Part shown: positions 1 to 11,079 of the stretch, in pieces
How positions within the stretch are numbered: position 1 is the first letter of the stretch
How the letters are laid out: each line of letters starts with the position of its first letter
Assembly (NCBI RefSeq): GCF_029784155.1
Contig: NC_073691.1
Coordinates: 51,876,490 to 51,940,489 of the forward strand
Length of the DNA stretch: 64,000 nt
Reading direction: 5' to 3'
Source: Uranotaenia lowii
Lineage: Eukaryota; Arthropoda; Insecta; Diptera; Culicidae
Position numbers and translations under genes: made by a program
The notes under the pieces: model-generated
What the model saw: only the letters and a program-made list of their open reading frames with translations
The model's database searches: none
What the model was told of the DNA's origin: nothing

Positions 1-537
1 AAGATCTTACGTTTTTTATTCTTTGAGAAATTTACACCTTATTTTCAAAAAGAGCTTGAAAATATTAAAAATGTTACATACATGCTTCAAAGCAAAGCAC
101 TCTACAAAGCACAGCAGTAAAGTAAAAAAAACTGTATTTGAAAAGCACAATCTATACAAAACAACAGGTGAAATATCATAAACGATTAAAGAAAACATCA
201 TTCGAGGCGTAGCATGTTTGGAGTAGCAATAATTTTCAATAAATTTCCACAATCGAATAAACAATATAAAATCTGAACTCCAATTTCAAAAAGAGAGATC
301 AGGTTAGCACAAGGTGTTTTTTACCTGAAAGTCTTAAAAATCTATAAAAAAATCATTCTGTACTACTAGAGATGGGGCAAAAATGTTTAACGACAATCAA
401 GTTTTCAACTTACCTAAAAACTCAGACTTATTCAGCAGTAAGCGATATAGTTTTAGGATTTTTTGGTTATTCTTTTGTAAAATTTAGAGTTGGTCGTGTC
501 TAACACTGAAAAAACTGTCTAGAAATGCATTATTTAA
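1..537. other. AT-rich DNA, no feature seen
   Basis: No reading frame, RNA gene or repeat that I can support is visible here. Short frames on either strand are AT-rich and resemble no protein family I know. Confidence 0.5.
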
Positions 538-1024
538 AAGGGGCCATATGAATTTTTAAAGATTTTTTCTGGATGAAGACATTTTCGAAATATGATGGAT
601 TCAAATCGTGGTGTCACAACGCGCCTTTTTCCTTTTTGTTTCTATAAATTTCTCAATTAAAAAGATTTTTATGATGGAAAGCGAAAAGCGACGATCTTTT
701 TTTAAAAATGTGATTTAGTATTTTTGATGGCATGTTCGTTTGAATTGGTTCTCTATGAATTTTATAGAACTTGCAATTGTTTTATTAATCAAATTCACTC
801 AAAGATAAATAGCATAACATCAAAATTTACCAACAAATAGGTAAAGAGTAAAAAAAACCTGATTAATATAGTTTCGTATGGCTTTGGCTGTGATTAATTT
901 TTAATGTAACATTTCTTACGTAAGATTTTTGGAAACCCCCCCTACCCCCCTAGTAAGAGATCGTAAGGAAATGTAAAACCCCCCCACCCCCCCTATGTGC
1001 TTACGTAATTAGTGAACAGCCCCT
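538..1024. mobile_element. possible MITE remnant, GGGGC termini
   Basis: The right edge reads AGTGAACAGCCCCTTA. Its complement resembles the AGGGGCCGTTCA end of the MITE at 14271-15060, and both elements carry C-tracts next to short conserved words (here two CTTACGTAA words at 915 and 1000). The left edge, at AAAGGGGCCATATGA near 536, is only a loose match. The assignment is weak and the left limit is uncertain. Confidence 0.3.
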
Positions 1025-1960
1025 TATCCAGGTGGCAAATCCTTTTTACGGATTGCATTCCAAAGCACGACAAGCCACCGCGTCCCCCCAGGTTGCTACT
1101 CTGGGTTCATTGGTGCAATTGGACGACTCATGATACAATGTTATTAGATACATTGTACCCCGAATGCCATAAAGTTTACCTGGGCCCACAGACCTTGATT
1201 CCCACCTCGAACCGTTTGGCACTATCCTTTAAAAGTGACCACATTCAGTAATACACACCTCTCCTCATAACGTATCGACGCCTGACTCTTCTCTAACGAC
1301 TCAAAAACCGACATCTCTTCGCAATGACTCGAGGTTAACGTACACATACCTTTCCTCAACACGTCTCAAAGCCTGATATCTCCTCTGACGATTCGAGATG
1401 TGACCACTCCTTGTAACGACTCGAGGTGTATACTCATACGCCTCCTCTTGCGATTCGAAATCCGACCTCTCATCGTAAAGAATCGTTGTTGAACTCGCAA
1501 GACTCTCCTCCTGGGGACTCGAAGCCTGACATCTTCTCTAACGACTTGAAGCCCGATTTCTTATCACCAGAATTGGAAGTTCGTCACCTTTTGCCCGTTG
1601 TGTGCCGAGCTCGCTTCTGTCACACCACACGCGCGACGAAGACGTCATGCTACACTGACTCTAAAGACTTTACTCTTGGGTATTCACCGACTGTGGAATA
1701 ACCCTTTCCCAACAACCTCCACTGCGAAGAAGGTCCAGTCTTACCCTCGCAGTTTCGAAAGACAGGTACCGTCAGCAAGGAGGTCACCACTCAGGTCCAA
1801 CACATGGATGAGCACCGTAAAACCAACTCGGATTAGATAACGTTTTGGTTGAGGATCGGTCCTCCGAAGATTATGCTGGGTCCTATAAAGAATAAATGGC
1901 GGCACAACTGCGGGCAGCAATAGTTTAACTGGAAAAAGCGTTGTTGAGGAGATATGGGAC
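1025..1960. other. unassigned C-rich stretch with degenerate short repeats
   Basis: From about 1250 to 1560 the words CGACTC, GACATCTC and CTCTAACGAC recur at irregular spacing of roughly 30-60 bases, giving a CT-rich strand. Near 1840-1890 a short frame is followed by AATAAA, which could be the coding or LTR end of a decayed LTR retroelement. I could not recognise a protein domain. Frames here (1012-1251, 1426-1701) have no recognisable motif and are not annotated as genes. Confidence 0.3.
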
Positions 1961-3377
1961 GTTGCGCTAATATCAGATACATAACTCAGGACTCAGGGAG
2001 AAGATCCACACAGTCATTCCTATTGAGTTGAATTGAAGTTTCTTAGCTTAGCTTAGCTTGATTAACTACTCACATCCGACTTAAGTCGTAAAACCCGGAA
2101 ATTGATGCATGACTTGTTTCAAAATCAAATTATGATTCGAGTTCCACGATTGCTAGTATGGCTCAGTAAATAGAACGAGTTCCACATCGCCGATGGTTGC
2201 TACTCCGTGATTAACCGAGGCCATCAATTTTATTCAGAGGTGCTTGGGAGAGGTGAAAGGTGCTTGGGATTAGCAGATCATTCACACTGCACAAAACTGA
2301 TGCTCTCACTTTGAACGTGAATAACGACGCCGGCCACGTCCTAGTAGTCAATGGATAAATTGGAAAAGAGAGAAAGGGATGAAAGATCTATTTTGTGCAT
2401 AAGAACCGAGGTTACCTCTGCATTCTAGCAAAATAATTTTGGTTGGGACTGGGGTAAAAGGAATTGATTGGGAGACACTTTTGACTACACGGTAAGTTTG
2501 AATTATTCTGAGTTTAAATATTGTAACCTTCAAAAGTATGAAACCTTCAAAATTCTAGAGAAACAGAAGCCTGGACCAGCAGACCGTTATCCGTCCTGCA
2601 AGTCAGGTCGAACTTCCGAGCGCTTCGGAGATCGATAAATCCAGCGGAATAGGACGACCAGTTTGAAAAAAAAGAACTGACTGGACAAACAACTGTGATT
2701 CAAGCACTGTTTGCACTGATGGCCTACATCTGCAGAAAACAAATGAAATTGTGACAAAAAATTGTAAATTTTCTGTATTTTGTTAATTTTAGGAAAATAA
2801 ACGGTGCCTATTCCTCAATGCTTTCTTAATCTGATATTTTATTCCGAAATTCCATTTTTAAATTTGTTTTGGTTCGGATCATTAAGACGGTCTCTATGCG
2901 TGCCCGAATGAAAACATGTTGGAAATCCAAGACAAAAGTGGTAGAATCAGCGTAAAAAAGCAGTTGCTGTGTTTCTGAACTTTTTTTTTTAATATGTCTT
3001 TATTTGTATCAATTCATCATTATTATCATTACATTACTATATTAAATTAGGTGTTCACCTCAATAATGCACTGTTTCGAGCCCTATAGTTAGATAAATAC
3101 TAAAAAAAATATTAATTCAACTTAAATTTGCTAAGCACAAATAAGTATTTTAATGTTTGAGAACATTCTGTAATGTAAAAAAAAAAAAACTTAAAACTAA
3201 AAACTATCTTAAAATTAAAATAATTATAAAGAGATTTTGGACTGGACTGAGATTCTGGAGCATTCGAAACGATCGATCGGTTTCTTCTGATAGATGTGTT
3301 GATAAGAGTTGGTAAAATATTTTGCAGATTTCCTGAAACAGTGAATACTGTGTCTGAATCTCAATAAAACCAACTGG
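1961..3377. other. non-coding stretch without a recognised gene
   Basis: AT-rich sequence with poly-A and poly-T runs (2980 and 3180). A GC-richer patch at 2560-2700 is followed by AATAAA near 2802, which could be the end of an old retroelement or processed copy. No protein motif was found. Confidence 0.4.
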
Positions 3378-3460
3378 ATGATTATTGGTAATCGCGAAAT
3401 CGGAGAGTGTTCAAACTTGTTAATTGATGGTTGTGCAATCGAAAGAGTACATCAACTTAA

Positions 3461-5637
3461 CACTAGAAAGACCGCACCAGTCAAAATGACTGGTTGGACA
3501 CTTTGTTTGTTGAATATCTTTTGCATACTTCGCTTTAAAAATTTGCAAAAAATACGACTTTTCATGAATTTTGAATCTCTACAAAACTGTGTATTTTTTA
3601 TTTCACTAGCTCTTTTAGTAAGCGAGAAAAATTTCGCCATGGACACTCGGACCGTGACCAGTCAAAATGACTGGTAAACTTCACAACCCTATAACTCAAA
3701 GAAGATAATTTTTTTTCGCTTGCTTTTGGTTTCATTTGCAAGCTACCGTCAAGACAGAGAGACCTAGTTGATTTATGGTGGGCAGAAGTGTGTCATTCGT
3801 TATGAAATTATTGAATTTCGATGCGAAGTCGTGAAGATTTGTAGAAAAAGTTCTCGGATTGGCCACTGTGTGGCGCTCCAAGCACTTGACTCCCAATTTT
3901 TTTGGTCTGTTTTGTTGCTCAACTATAATCGAACTTTCTGTCAAAATTTGGCGAAATTTCATCAAGATTTGTAAAAGTTATGTTAGATTTAACACATGTC
4001 CATTCGAGTAATCGAGTAGTTTTAGGTGATAAATATGTTTTATACAAAACTAGAATGAGTAAAATTATTAGGAATTGAGTGCTTATTTATTCAAATTTGA
4101 AGACATCAGCTATGAAACTGAATAATTTAAATGATATTTCAACATGGGTGCACGATATATTCTTATATGTTGGTTATCCACCATGGGTGCACGGATTCAC
4201 CGTGGTTTCTGCCCAAGTATGTATTCACATGCATTCTTAGATTATTAGGCTCGACAAATTTCCAATGGAAGTTCACTTACAGGTATTCCGGCACCCGTGT
4301 ATATACCTGGCCAGCTGGCAACTGATTGAACATTCTTATTATAAGAGGAAACACATCTTACCTGTCGGCAACTTTTGGGGTTTGAACCCAAGAATTTTCT
4401 TGCCGATACAAGGAATCGATCCCAGTACGCCTGGCATACCTAGACCAGACTCGCGCCAGCCTATCTGATAGACCACATCGGATGCAGATATTTCAACATG
4501 GGTGCACGGAATGGCTGCAAATTCGCCGTTGTATATTATATAGAGTGAAATAGTTTTCAACTTGCTTCAGAACACAACATATTTTTGAGTAAGATATGAT
4601 AGGTATTTGAAATGCAATATTTGTCAATCGAAAAACTTTTAAGTAAAAACAAATCAACGTGTACATTTGACAATGTTGATTCATTATTTTTATTTTCATT
4701 GTTTTCCGTCGCACGACATAACTTGATGCATATAATCCCTAAAACTCACTCGGTCCATGGTAACCATTTTCCAATTTCTTGGATGTTGATCAGATCTTAT
4801 CAGATAAATGTACGATTGTAGAAACCTGTTTTGTAATAATAAATAAATAAATTTATTATTTCAAGATAAAATTGAAATATTTCTTTTCCAGGATTGAAAA
4901 AAACGGAACTTTAAATAAAAATCGTTATTTAAATCACTATGTCTGAACATGAAAGACATAGTTTCGACTTTGGTTTAGTTAAGATTTGTAAAAATGCTTT
5001 TTAAAAACTTGCAAAAAGTCCAATATTTGATTAAAACGCGGTGAATCCGTACACTCATAGTGAAAAACCATGTATATAACACACATTTTTATTTGATTTT
5101 ATAAAAGTCTTTATTCTTTACCTTTAGCATGTAGAAAAATTGATTTTGGATGAATAGCGGTGAATCCGTGCACCCATGGTAAATTGCTCTTCTTATAGAA
5201 AAAAATTTGCCTCAAAACCTACAACATCAGGTATAATTTTTAGGCAACGTGTTAAAAAAATTCAGAGCAATGGATGCTAGAAAACATCTACTAAAACAAA
5301 ACTGAAGTGAAACCGTGCACCCATAGTCAATACCCATAGCCATCTAACATGACTTTACAATTAGATTAATAATGTGTTTTAATTTTTTGATAATTATTTG
5401 AAATATTCATTTTATGACATACATGCATTCGTCAACTATGCCAAAATGAGGTGATTCCGTGCACCCATGGTGAAAAAATATTTCCATTTTATAACAAAAA
5501 TGATATCGAATAAATAACAAAACAATTTCAAAAGAAAAAAGTTAAAAATATTATGATATAAAAAATTTCCCCTTTACCAGTCATTTTGACTGGTCACGGT
5601 CCGAATAGGTATATTCAATTTGCCGGTCCTTCTAGTG
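3461..5637. mobile_element. piggyBac-type foldback element, TTAA target duplication
   Basis: The ends read CACTAGAAAGACCG and, inverted, CACTAGAAGGACCG. TTAA flanks both sides (3457-3460 and 5638-5641). A TTAA duplication and a C-CTAGAA-like end are typical of piggyBac transposons. No transposase frame is visible, so the element is non-autonomous. Inside lie palindromes ACCAGTCA-NNN-TGACTGGT at 3476, 3657 and 5576. There are also seven copies of a GGGTGCACGG word: three in one orientation on the left (4145, 4184, 4499) and four inverted on the right (5040, 5160, 5309, 5451). The element interrupts an RT scrap whose frame closes up exactly when it is removed. Confidence 0.75.
4370..4480 (-). 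mobile_element. tRNA-derived SINE fragment
   Basis: On the minus strand, an A-box-like GTGGTCTATCAGATAGGCTGG is followed about 50 bases later by a B-box-like GGGATCGATTCCTTG. This is the spacing and order of a Pol III internal promoter. It lies inside the piggyBac-type element and is therefore younger than it or carried by it. It does not fold into a complete tRNA, so it is called a SINE relic and not a tRNA gene. Confidence 0.45.
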
Positions 5638-5989
5638 TTAAATACTTCAGAGTACAAATAGATGAAAAGTTAAGTTTTGTAGCTCACATTGCCGAGCGTA
5701 AATACACTCAATCTGCCTTCACGTTAAACGAAATATTGAGAAAGCAAGGACTGCCAGCAGTTTGTCGTACTGGTTAGAGTTCAAGTTGTCTTTTAAAGGA
5801 CAAAAATAAGTGCGCAAAAACTACCACTAGAGGACATATCGACATATCGCCTATCACGTGCACAGTTGAATACGGTCAAAATTTGGTCAAGGGAAAACGT
5901 GTGTAAATCGGTTAAATCGTTTATTTAATAAATCAAATTAAATTTATTTTTTAAGTTTAATTAGTATAAAATTCAGGAAAAATATTCAG

Positions 5990-6769
5990 TTAGGCTTCCG
6001 CTTTTCCAAATCCGAATTGCCGGGCCTTACGCTTAACCCCTGCCATCAGATTTTGTACAGCCACCTTCTTCGCCGCAGAAAGCCAGTTTGCCTTGAACTG
6101 CTGCTCGTCCTTAGCAGTTTTTTTGGTCTTCTTTAGGTTCCGCTTGACAATAGCCCAGTATTTCTCAATTGGGCGGAGCTCTGGCGTGTTGGGAGGGTTC
6201 TTGTCCTTGGGAACCACCTGCACGTTATTGGCGGTGTACCACTCATGGCCTTTTTACCGTAATGGCAAGATGCCAAATCCGGCCAAAACAGTACGGAACA
6301 ACCGTGTTTCTTCAGGAAAGGCAGCAGACGTTTATTCAAACACTCTTTCACGTAAATTTCTTGGTTGACAGTCCCGGAAGCTATGAAAATGCTGCTTTTC
6401 AAGCCCCAGGTACAGATGGCTTGCCAAACCAGATATTTCTTCGCGAACTTTGACAGTTTCATGTGCTTGAAAATATCTGCTACCTTTTCCCTTTCCTTTT
6501 GCCGTATAAAACTCCTGTCCCGGAAGCTGCTTGTAGTCGGCTTTGACGTAGGTTTCGTCGTCCATTACCACGCAGTCAAACTTCGTCAGCATCGTCGTGT
6601 ACAGCCTCCGGGATCGTGCTTTGGCCATCGTATTTTGTTTATCATCGCGATTTGGAGTCATTACCTTCTTGTAAGTCGATAGTCCGGCTCGTTTTTTGGC
6701 TCGATGCACGAGTGTAGCAGCCGGTAGGTATAGATAATGTCGTAAAACGTCTGTTCTATAAGAAAGCAA
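5990..6769 (-). pseudogene. Tc1/mariner-superfamily transposase, DD37E-type, frameshifted
   Basis: Three overlapping minus-strand frames make one transposase. The first (6769-6332) holds the first catalytic aspartate in CVVMDDETYVKAD. The second (about 6490-6245) has KKYLVWQAICTWG and the second aspartate in LFWPDLASCHYGKK. The third (6240-5990) has the terminal glutamate in LRPIEKYWAIVKRNLKK. One extra base near 6492 and one missing base near 6245 break the frame. Across the second break, the residues between the second Asp and the Glu number 37. This fits the ITmD37E group described from mosquitoes rather than DD34E Tc1 or DD34D mariner. The N-terminal helix-turn-helix region is missing: similarity stops at about 6770, so the copy is 5'-truncated. 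Possible 3' terminal sequence lies at 5860-5890, but no matching opposite end was found. Confidence 0.75.
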
Positions 6770-6939
6770 ATATGCAAAGTGATGGTAGAATTGTTCTTGG
6801 TTCTTGGTTGGGATTTGCCATTATTGTCTTATGATGGGAACGGGAATTGGAAACGAGAAACTGTTTTTGCTTTCCATATACACGCACAGCATTTTACGAA
6901 CGGATCAAATCATCCAATCATTGTTTCCATCTTCCTTTA

Positions 6940-7095
6940 TGATGGGATAGAGAGGGACGTTTTTCTTTTGATTCCTTCAGTCATACGCAATGAGGTTGCG
7001 CTTGGAGGTTCATGCCGGCGGTCTCAAACCAAATCATCATCGCTAGAGTTTACATCTTATGCCAATGACGTTGACATATTAAGAACTCATGATTA
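6940..7095 (+). pseudogene. possible reverse transcriptase scrap
   Basis: A short frame ends in SLEFTSYANDVDILRTHD. The YANDVDI block looks like a mutated Y/FADD RT active site, and the preceding IPSVIRNEVAL... part could be the 'F.I.L..v...' block before it. A similar scrap lies at 53985-54130. It is very short and the call is tentative. Confidence 0.25.
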
Positions 7096-7099
7096 GTGT

Positions 7100-8969
7100 G
7101 AAGGCTGAATTGTGAGTGTAGACGTGAGGATCGATCTCAACAGCGTCATTTGGGAGAAAAACTATTTTCGGACAAAATTGTACCTCTATCGACAGGCTTT
7201 TCCCAGGTATTTTGAAACTGTACCTTTATTTTTATAGTTAAATATATTTACATTTCGGATACATAATGTTTAATTATGTTCTTATTGTAGTGATTCTGAA
7301 TAAGTTTAAAAGGTGGTAGAACACTTGTCGCAATATGTATACCTATTACTGACAATACCCGGTGTAACTCTCAAATCATAAGGGCGCGCCCGACCGGGGA
7401 CGAAAATAATTGATTCTCCCGCTCGAAAAGCCAGCCCTTCATTAGTGATCACCTTTTTGGGCTACCAGGTCGACCTTCAGTGGGCAAAAATCTGCGAGCT
7501 GGGTGGTTCCATTACGAACCATAATGATGGCAGCCGATTCTCCTAAAGGTTGATGGGCCTAGTGAAGTATGGCGAAAAAAATCTCTTAAATCGATAATGG
7601 GGCTCAGTTTGCATTCAGAATGCCAACTGGAGCGTATCTTCAAACTACTATTATGCAGCGCCGGGCGATGCAATTCACTATGATTTTCAATGCAATGGCA
7701 TTATTTTTTGTAGGCAGTGATAAACGATTGCGTGTCATCGGCTTTCGGGAGCAGAAATTTTGGTTTCACATCTACCACATCTGGGATGTCAATGAGACAA
7801 CTGTGAACAGGTATTAGGAAATTCTGAAATCTTAAATTACATGTCATAAGAAAATGTCCCATTTCCGATTCTAGGAACCAAACTCATTTTCGGATCTGTG
7901 GTTTCCGAATTCTGTTACGTTTTTAGCGAGAAAATCCGAGCTCAATCTTCGTCAACAGTACCTATTTCCCAATAAGTCAAGGGGAGACCAACAGATTTCA
8001 CGAAAACCAAACATCCCAAAACCAATAAGTAAACCTGTCCAAACATCCATCGATATCGTAATGAAAACGCGTGCTAATGCCGCCATCATCATCAACATCA
8101 GGGCGCAACAACACCACGCCTTCCTTTGCTTTTGCCGAGTAGCCTAAGTATCTAGATACAACAAATGGTCGTGAATTGGCGCTTTTTTGTTCGTTTTCCC
8201 AAATTTCCTCAACACAAATCAAACGGGGCACCATCATCTCAGCATGAATTGTCGTCGTTTGGTGCAGCCAACCCAAAGACGATGGCCGTTTCATGGTGAC
8301 GCCGATAGACGCCCTGTGATAATGTGATAATGGGTGCACGAATGAAGCAAGTAAAAGTGACACCGCATTGAAATGAGAAGGGGACTGACAGGGGGAGCAC
8401 CGTAATTTATTTAGTAAACAAATCGCCCATCACGACCGCTAATCGATCGCCACCGGGCGGCTTAAGCGAATCATAACAATAATAAAAAGTGTAGAAAACA
8501 TCATCGCGGTACAACTCTGCGACAAATAGACAGACAGACATACAGAGCCAGTGTTGTCGAACGTGTCGCATTAGTTGCAATGTTTGTCAACTGTTCGGGT
8601 GTTTGTGTTTTTCAATTTTTTTTCTTTGCATTCGTCTCTATCGTGGCGGCCCTTAGATTTTTCACGTCTTCTTATCAATTTCTGTACTTTGCGGTGCATC
8701 TGAACCCTTCTTTTGTATATTTTTGGTTCGCGGTTTCGTATCTGCATGTACAAAATTTTTCAGTATTTCTGCACGCTGATTTTTTCCACTGTACCCTTAA
8801 GGATATTCATACGTAGTACTGCCTTCTAATTGTCTTATTTAATTTGGCATAGTTTTGATAAAAAAATGGCGATTTTGAGGCAAAAAAGCCGATGAACACT
8901 GAGAATCGAACCCCCCATCTTCCAACAATCCCACATTATTTCATCAGTAGTCTATTTTCCTATTACTCT
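7100..8969. other. non-coding; partly GC-richer and apparently unique
   Basis: Parts at 7375-7560 and 7990-8600 are GC-richer than the surroundings and share no repeat words with the rest of the window. The 8400-8600 part is CpG-bearing and could be host regulatory DNA or a 5' UTR. Frames at 7998-8363 (minus) and 8580-8816 (plus) show no recognisable domain. The second is hydrophobic only because it is T-rich. Near 8890-8970 a weak B-box-like word is seen on the minus strand. Confidence 0.35.
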
Positions 8970-10310
8970 ACCTGAGCATATCGGAACAGACAATTCGGTT
9001 TTCGGAAAGGGAGATCCACAGTGGACGCCATCCGAATGGTGACAGAATACGCGAAACGCGCATTTCAAATGAAGAGGAGAGGTGTTCGGCATTGCGCCAT
9101 TGTGACGATCGATGTTAAAAATGCCTTCTACAACGCTAGCTAGGAAGCTATTGCCAAAGCACCCCACAGGATGCGCATTCTCGATACCATCTGCAGGATA
9201 ATAGAAAGCTTTCTTGAAAATCGCGTCTTGATCTATGAAACCGAAACCGGGTTTCAATATTCTGCCCTAAATAATGGCGGGTGTTCCACAGGGTTCCATA
9301 CTAGGACCTGTGCTCTGGAATGCCGTGTAGAATAAGGTTTTAACAGTGAAACTACCAACAGGTGCGTAGATACGCATGATCACCGGTGAAAAAATCGAGG
9401 AGGTAGTAAACTTTGCAACGGTGTCTGTAGAAAGGGTTGGCATCTGGATGGAAGGAGTAAAGCTTCAGATAGCTTACCATAACACCGAAGTTTGCTCGTG
9501 AACAACAAAAGAGTTGTGCCGCACATGGAGGTTACTGTTGGAGGACACACGACATCTTCGAAGCAGCAGCTGAAATATCATTACTCCGAGGTCGACAATC
9601 GCTTAAGCTTTGGTGTGCATGTAAATACTCTTGTGAAAGTACATCGAAAGTCAGAGATTAATTGGCCTAGATTATACCGAACTGCCATGGTCCAAGGAGT
9701 AGCAAGAGATGTCTTCTGCGAGCGTAGCAGTGTCGAAACTACGATACATACGAGCGGCCTAGAGCTCTGCCATAGAGGTAGAGCGCAACAGTTCCAAATT
9801 AAGGAGCACACATCGACTGATAGCCTTGAGAGTTTCTTGCGCATACAGGACCGTATCAGAATGATTCCCATCGACATAACTCTGGTGGAGGATAAGGAGT
9901 GCTGAGCAAGAGCTGTTAGAGGAGTGCGTAAAGTTCAACGAGCAGCGTCAATGCTTAAGTGGTAGGAGCAATGGGACGCATTGAACAACGCGAGATGTAC
10001 GCATACGTTAATTCTGCGACTCTCAGAGGAACTTCTACCTGACGCATTTGCTTTCAGGTTATGGGTGCTTTAACAAAACCTTCATCGGTTTAAGCTTATT
10101 AGTTCGCCATATTGCCCAGAATGCGTAGATACGGAGAAATCGGCATACTTTCTTTTACTGTCCCAGGTTCGTTTAAAGGCGTCAACAACTTACAATTTCG
10201 AACGCAGTAAATGTTGTGAGTGAGATGTGTCGCGACTAACATTCGTGTCGTGCTATAGTCAACGAAATCTCACAAATCATGCGCGATTCTGATGCGAATA
10301 CGAATCAGGA
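8970..10310 (+). pseudogene. R1-clade LINE reverse transcriptase relic
   Basis: Reading with frame changes, the plus strand shows the blocks of an R1-type RT in order. These are RQFGFRKGRSTVDAIRMVTE near 8995, then VTIDVKNAFYNAS with an in-frame stop near 9140 and ENRVLIYETE near 9220. A degraded GVPQGSILGPVLW block lies near 9285. Next come VGGHTTSSKQQLKYH near 9540 and IPIDITLVEDKEC near 9880. A C-terminal part includes SSPYCPEC near 10100 and NVVSEMCRD near 10210. The FADD active site is lost in the broken part at 9340-9420. R1 elements normally insert in 28S rDNA or similar targets; no rDNA is seen here, so this is a dispersed, dead relative. GC content is visibly higher than the flanks, as expected of former coding sequence. 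Confidence 0.7.
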
Positions 10311-11079
10311 AAAATGATGAACGGAGAGAGAGATAGTCAACCAAACTTGACAAGCTAAAGGAAGGTCTTGGGCCACTTATGACACCATAGTTCGAAAGCA
10401 ACGCGGGCACGGTATAACTCTAATCTGGACTCATACGTGTGGTGTGGCTTACAAGGTCTGACGTCTATGATCTTTCCTGCAGCAAAAGGAAGCAGATAAA
10501 GCATTAGGAGTGGTCGTGACGGGATTCTAGCTAGGTAGTTTCTCAATCGGCCACGCCTTGGTGGTTAGTATTCCTACGGGAGTAGATGCTGTGACGGGTA
10601 CGAGTTATTTTAAAGCGTTACCTGATCAGGCTGAAGTTGGCGAAAGAGGAAAAGGAGAAAGAGGCAGAAGCAGAAGGAGGAAAAAGGAGAAAGACCAAAA
10701 ATAAGAAAGATTGAAAAGGAAAAGGGATGTATAAGTGCATGAGCACAGCTTACCCCTTATATATTTAAATTTTGTACCTATGTTTATCTTTTCCTCGGAC
10801 GCTGGAGTTAAGCTTCTCTCAAGCCTCTTCTCTAACAGGCACAAAACCCTGTCAAAACAATTTAAACATTTCATTTACAATATTATTCCACATATGTAAG
10901 AGCACTCCAGTGAGCGAGATGCAGCAGTGTGAAGGAATGCTTGTTCGTTTGCTAATACACGATTTTGTACAATGTATTAGCACAGGAGGATTATTCACAC
11001 TTATACAATATATTCGTAAATTATTGTGGGCTGCTACGGTAGTGAGTGGGTGACTGATTGGAGTGGCGTTTGGGCGACG
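10311..11079. other. probable R1 3' tail, then purine-rich low complexity
   Basis: Up to about 10610 the sequence keeps the GC level of the R1 relic and may be its 3' untranslated region. From 10631 to 10735 the plus strand is almost pure purine (GAAAGAGG and AGGAGAAAG words). The rest carries no frame with recognisable similarity. The minus-strand sequence at 10875-11079 may include the end of the RT relic that follows. Confidence 0.35.

Larger units (their letters stand above)
3378..5777 (+). pseudogene. non-LTR reverse transcriptase scrap, split by a transposon
   Basis: Two pieces of one reading frame lie either side of the TTAA-flanked element at 3461-5637. The left piece ends with IDGCAIERVHQL and the right piece starts with KYFRVQIDEKLSF. 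This matches the region downstream of the RT active site in R1/Jockey-group LINEs, where a '..LKYLGV.ID..L.F..H' block is usual. Removing the element plus one TTAA copy joins codon CTT to AAA-TAC without a frame change. The right piece runs to the stop at about 5777 (GLPAVCRTG). Neither the catalytic core nor an endonuclease is present, so this is a short dead fragment. The clade cannot be fixed from so few residues. Confidence 0.6.

Noticed and set aside
1012..1840. A host gene in the C-rich stretch
   Set aside because: The frames are short, overlap in different phases and consist of degenerate CGACTC/GACATCTC repeats.
8885..8970. A tRNA-like B box on minus (GGTTCGATTCTC)
   Set aside because: No matching A box is at the right distance and no second copy is seen, so it was not annotated as a SINE.
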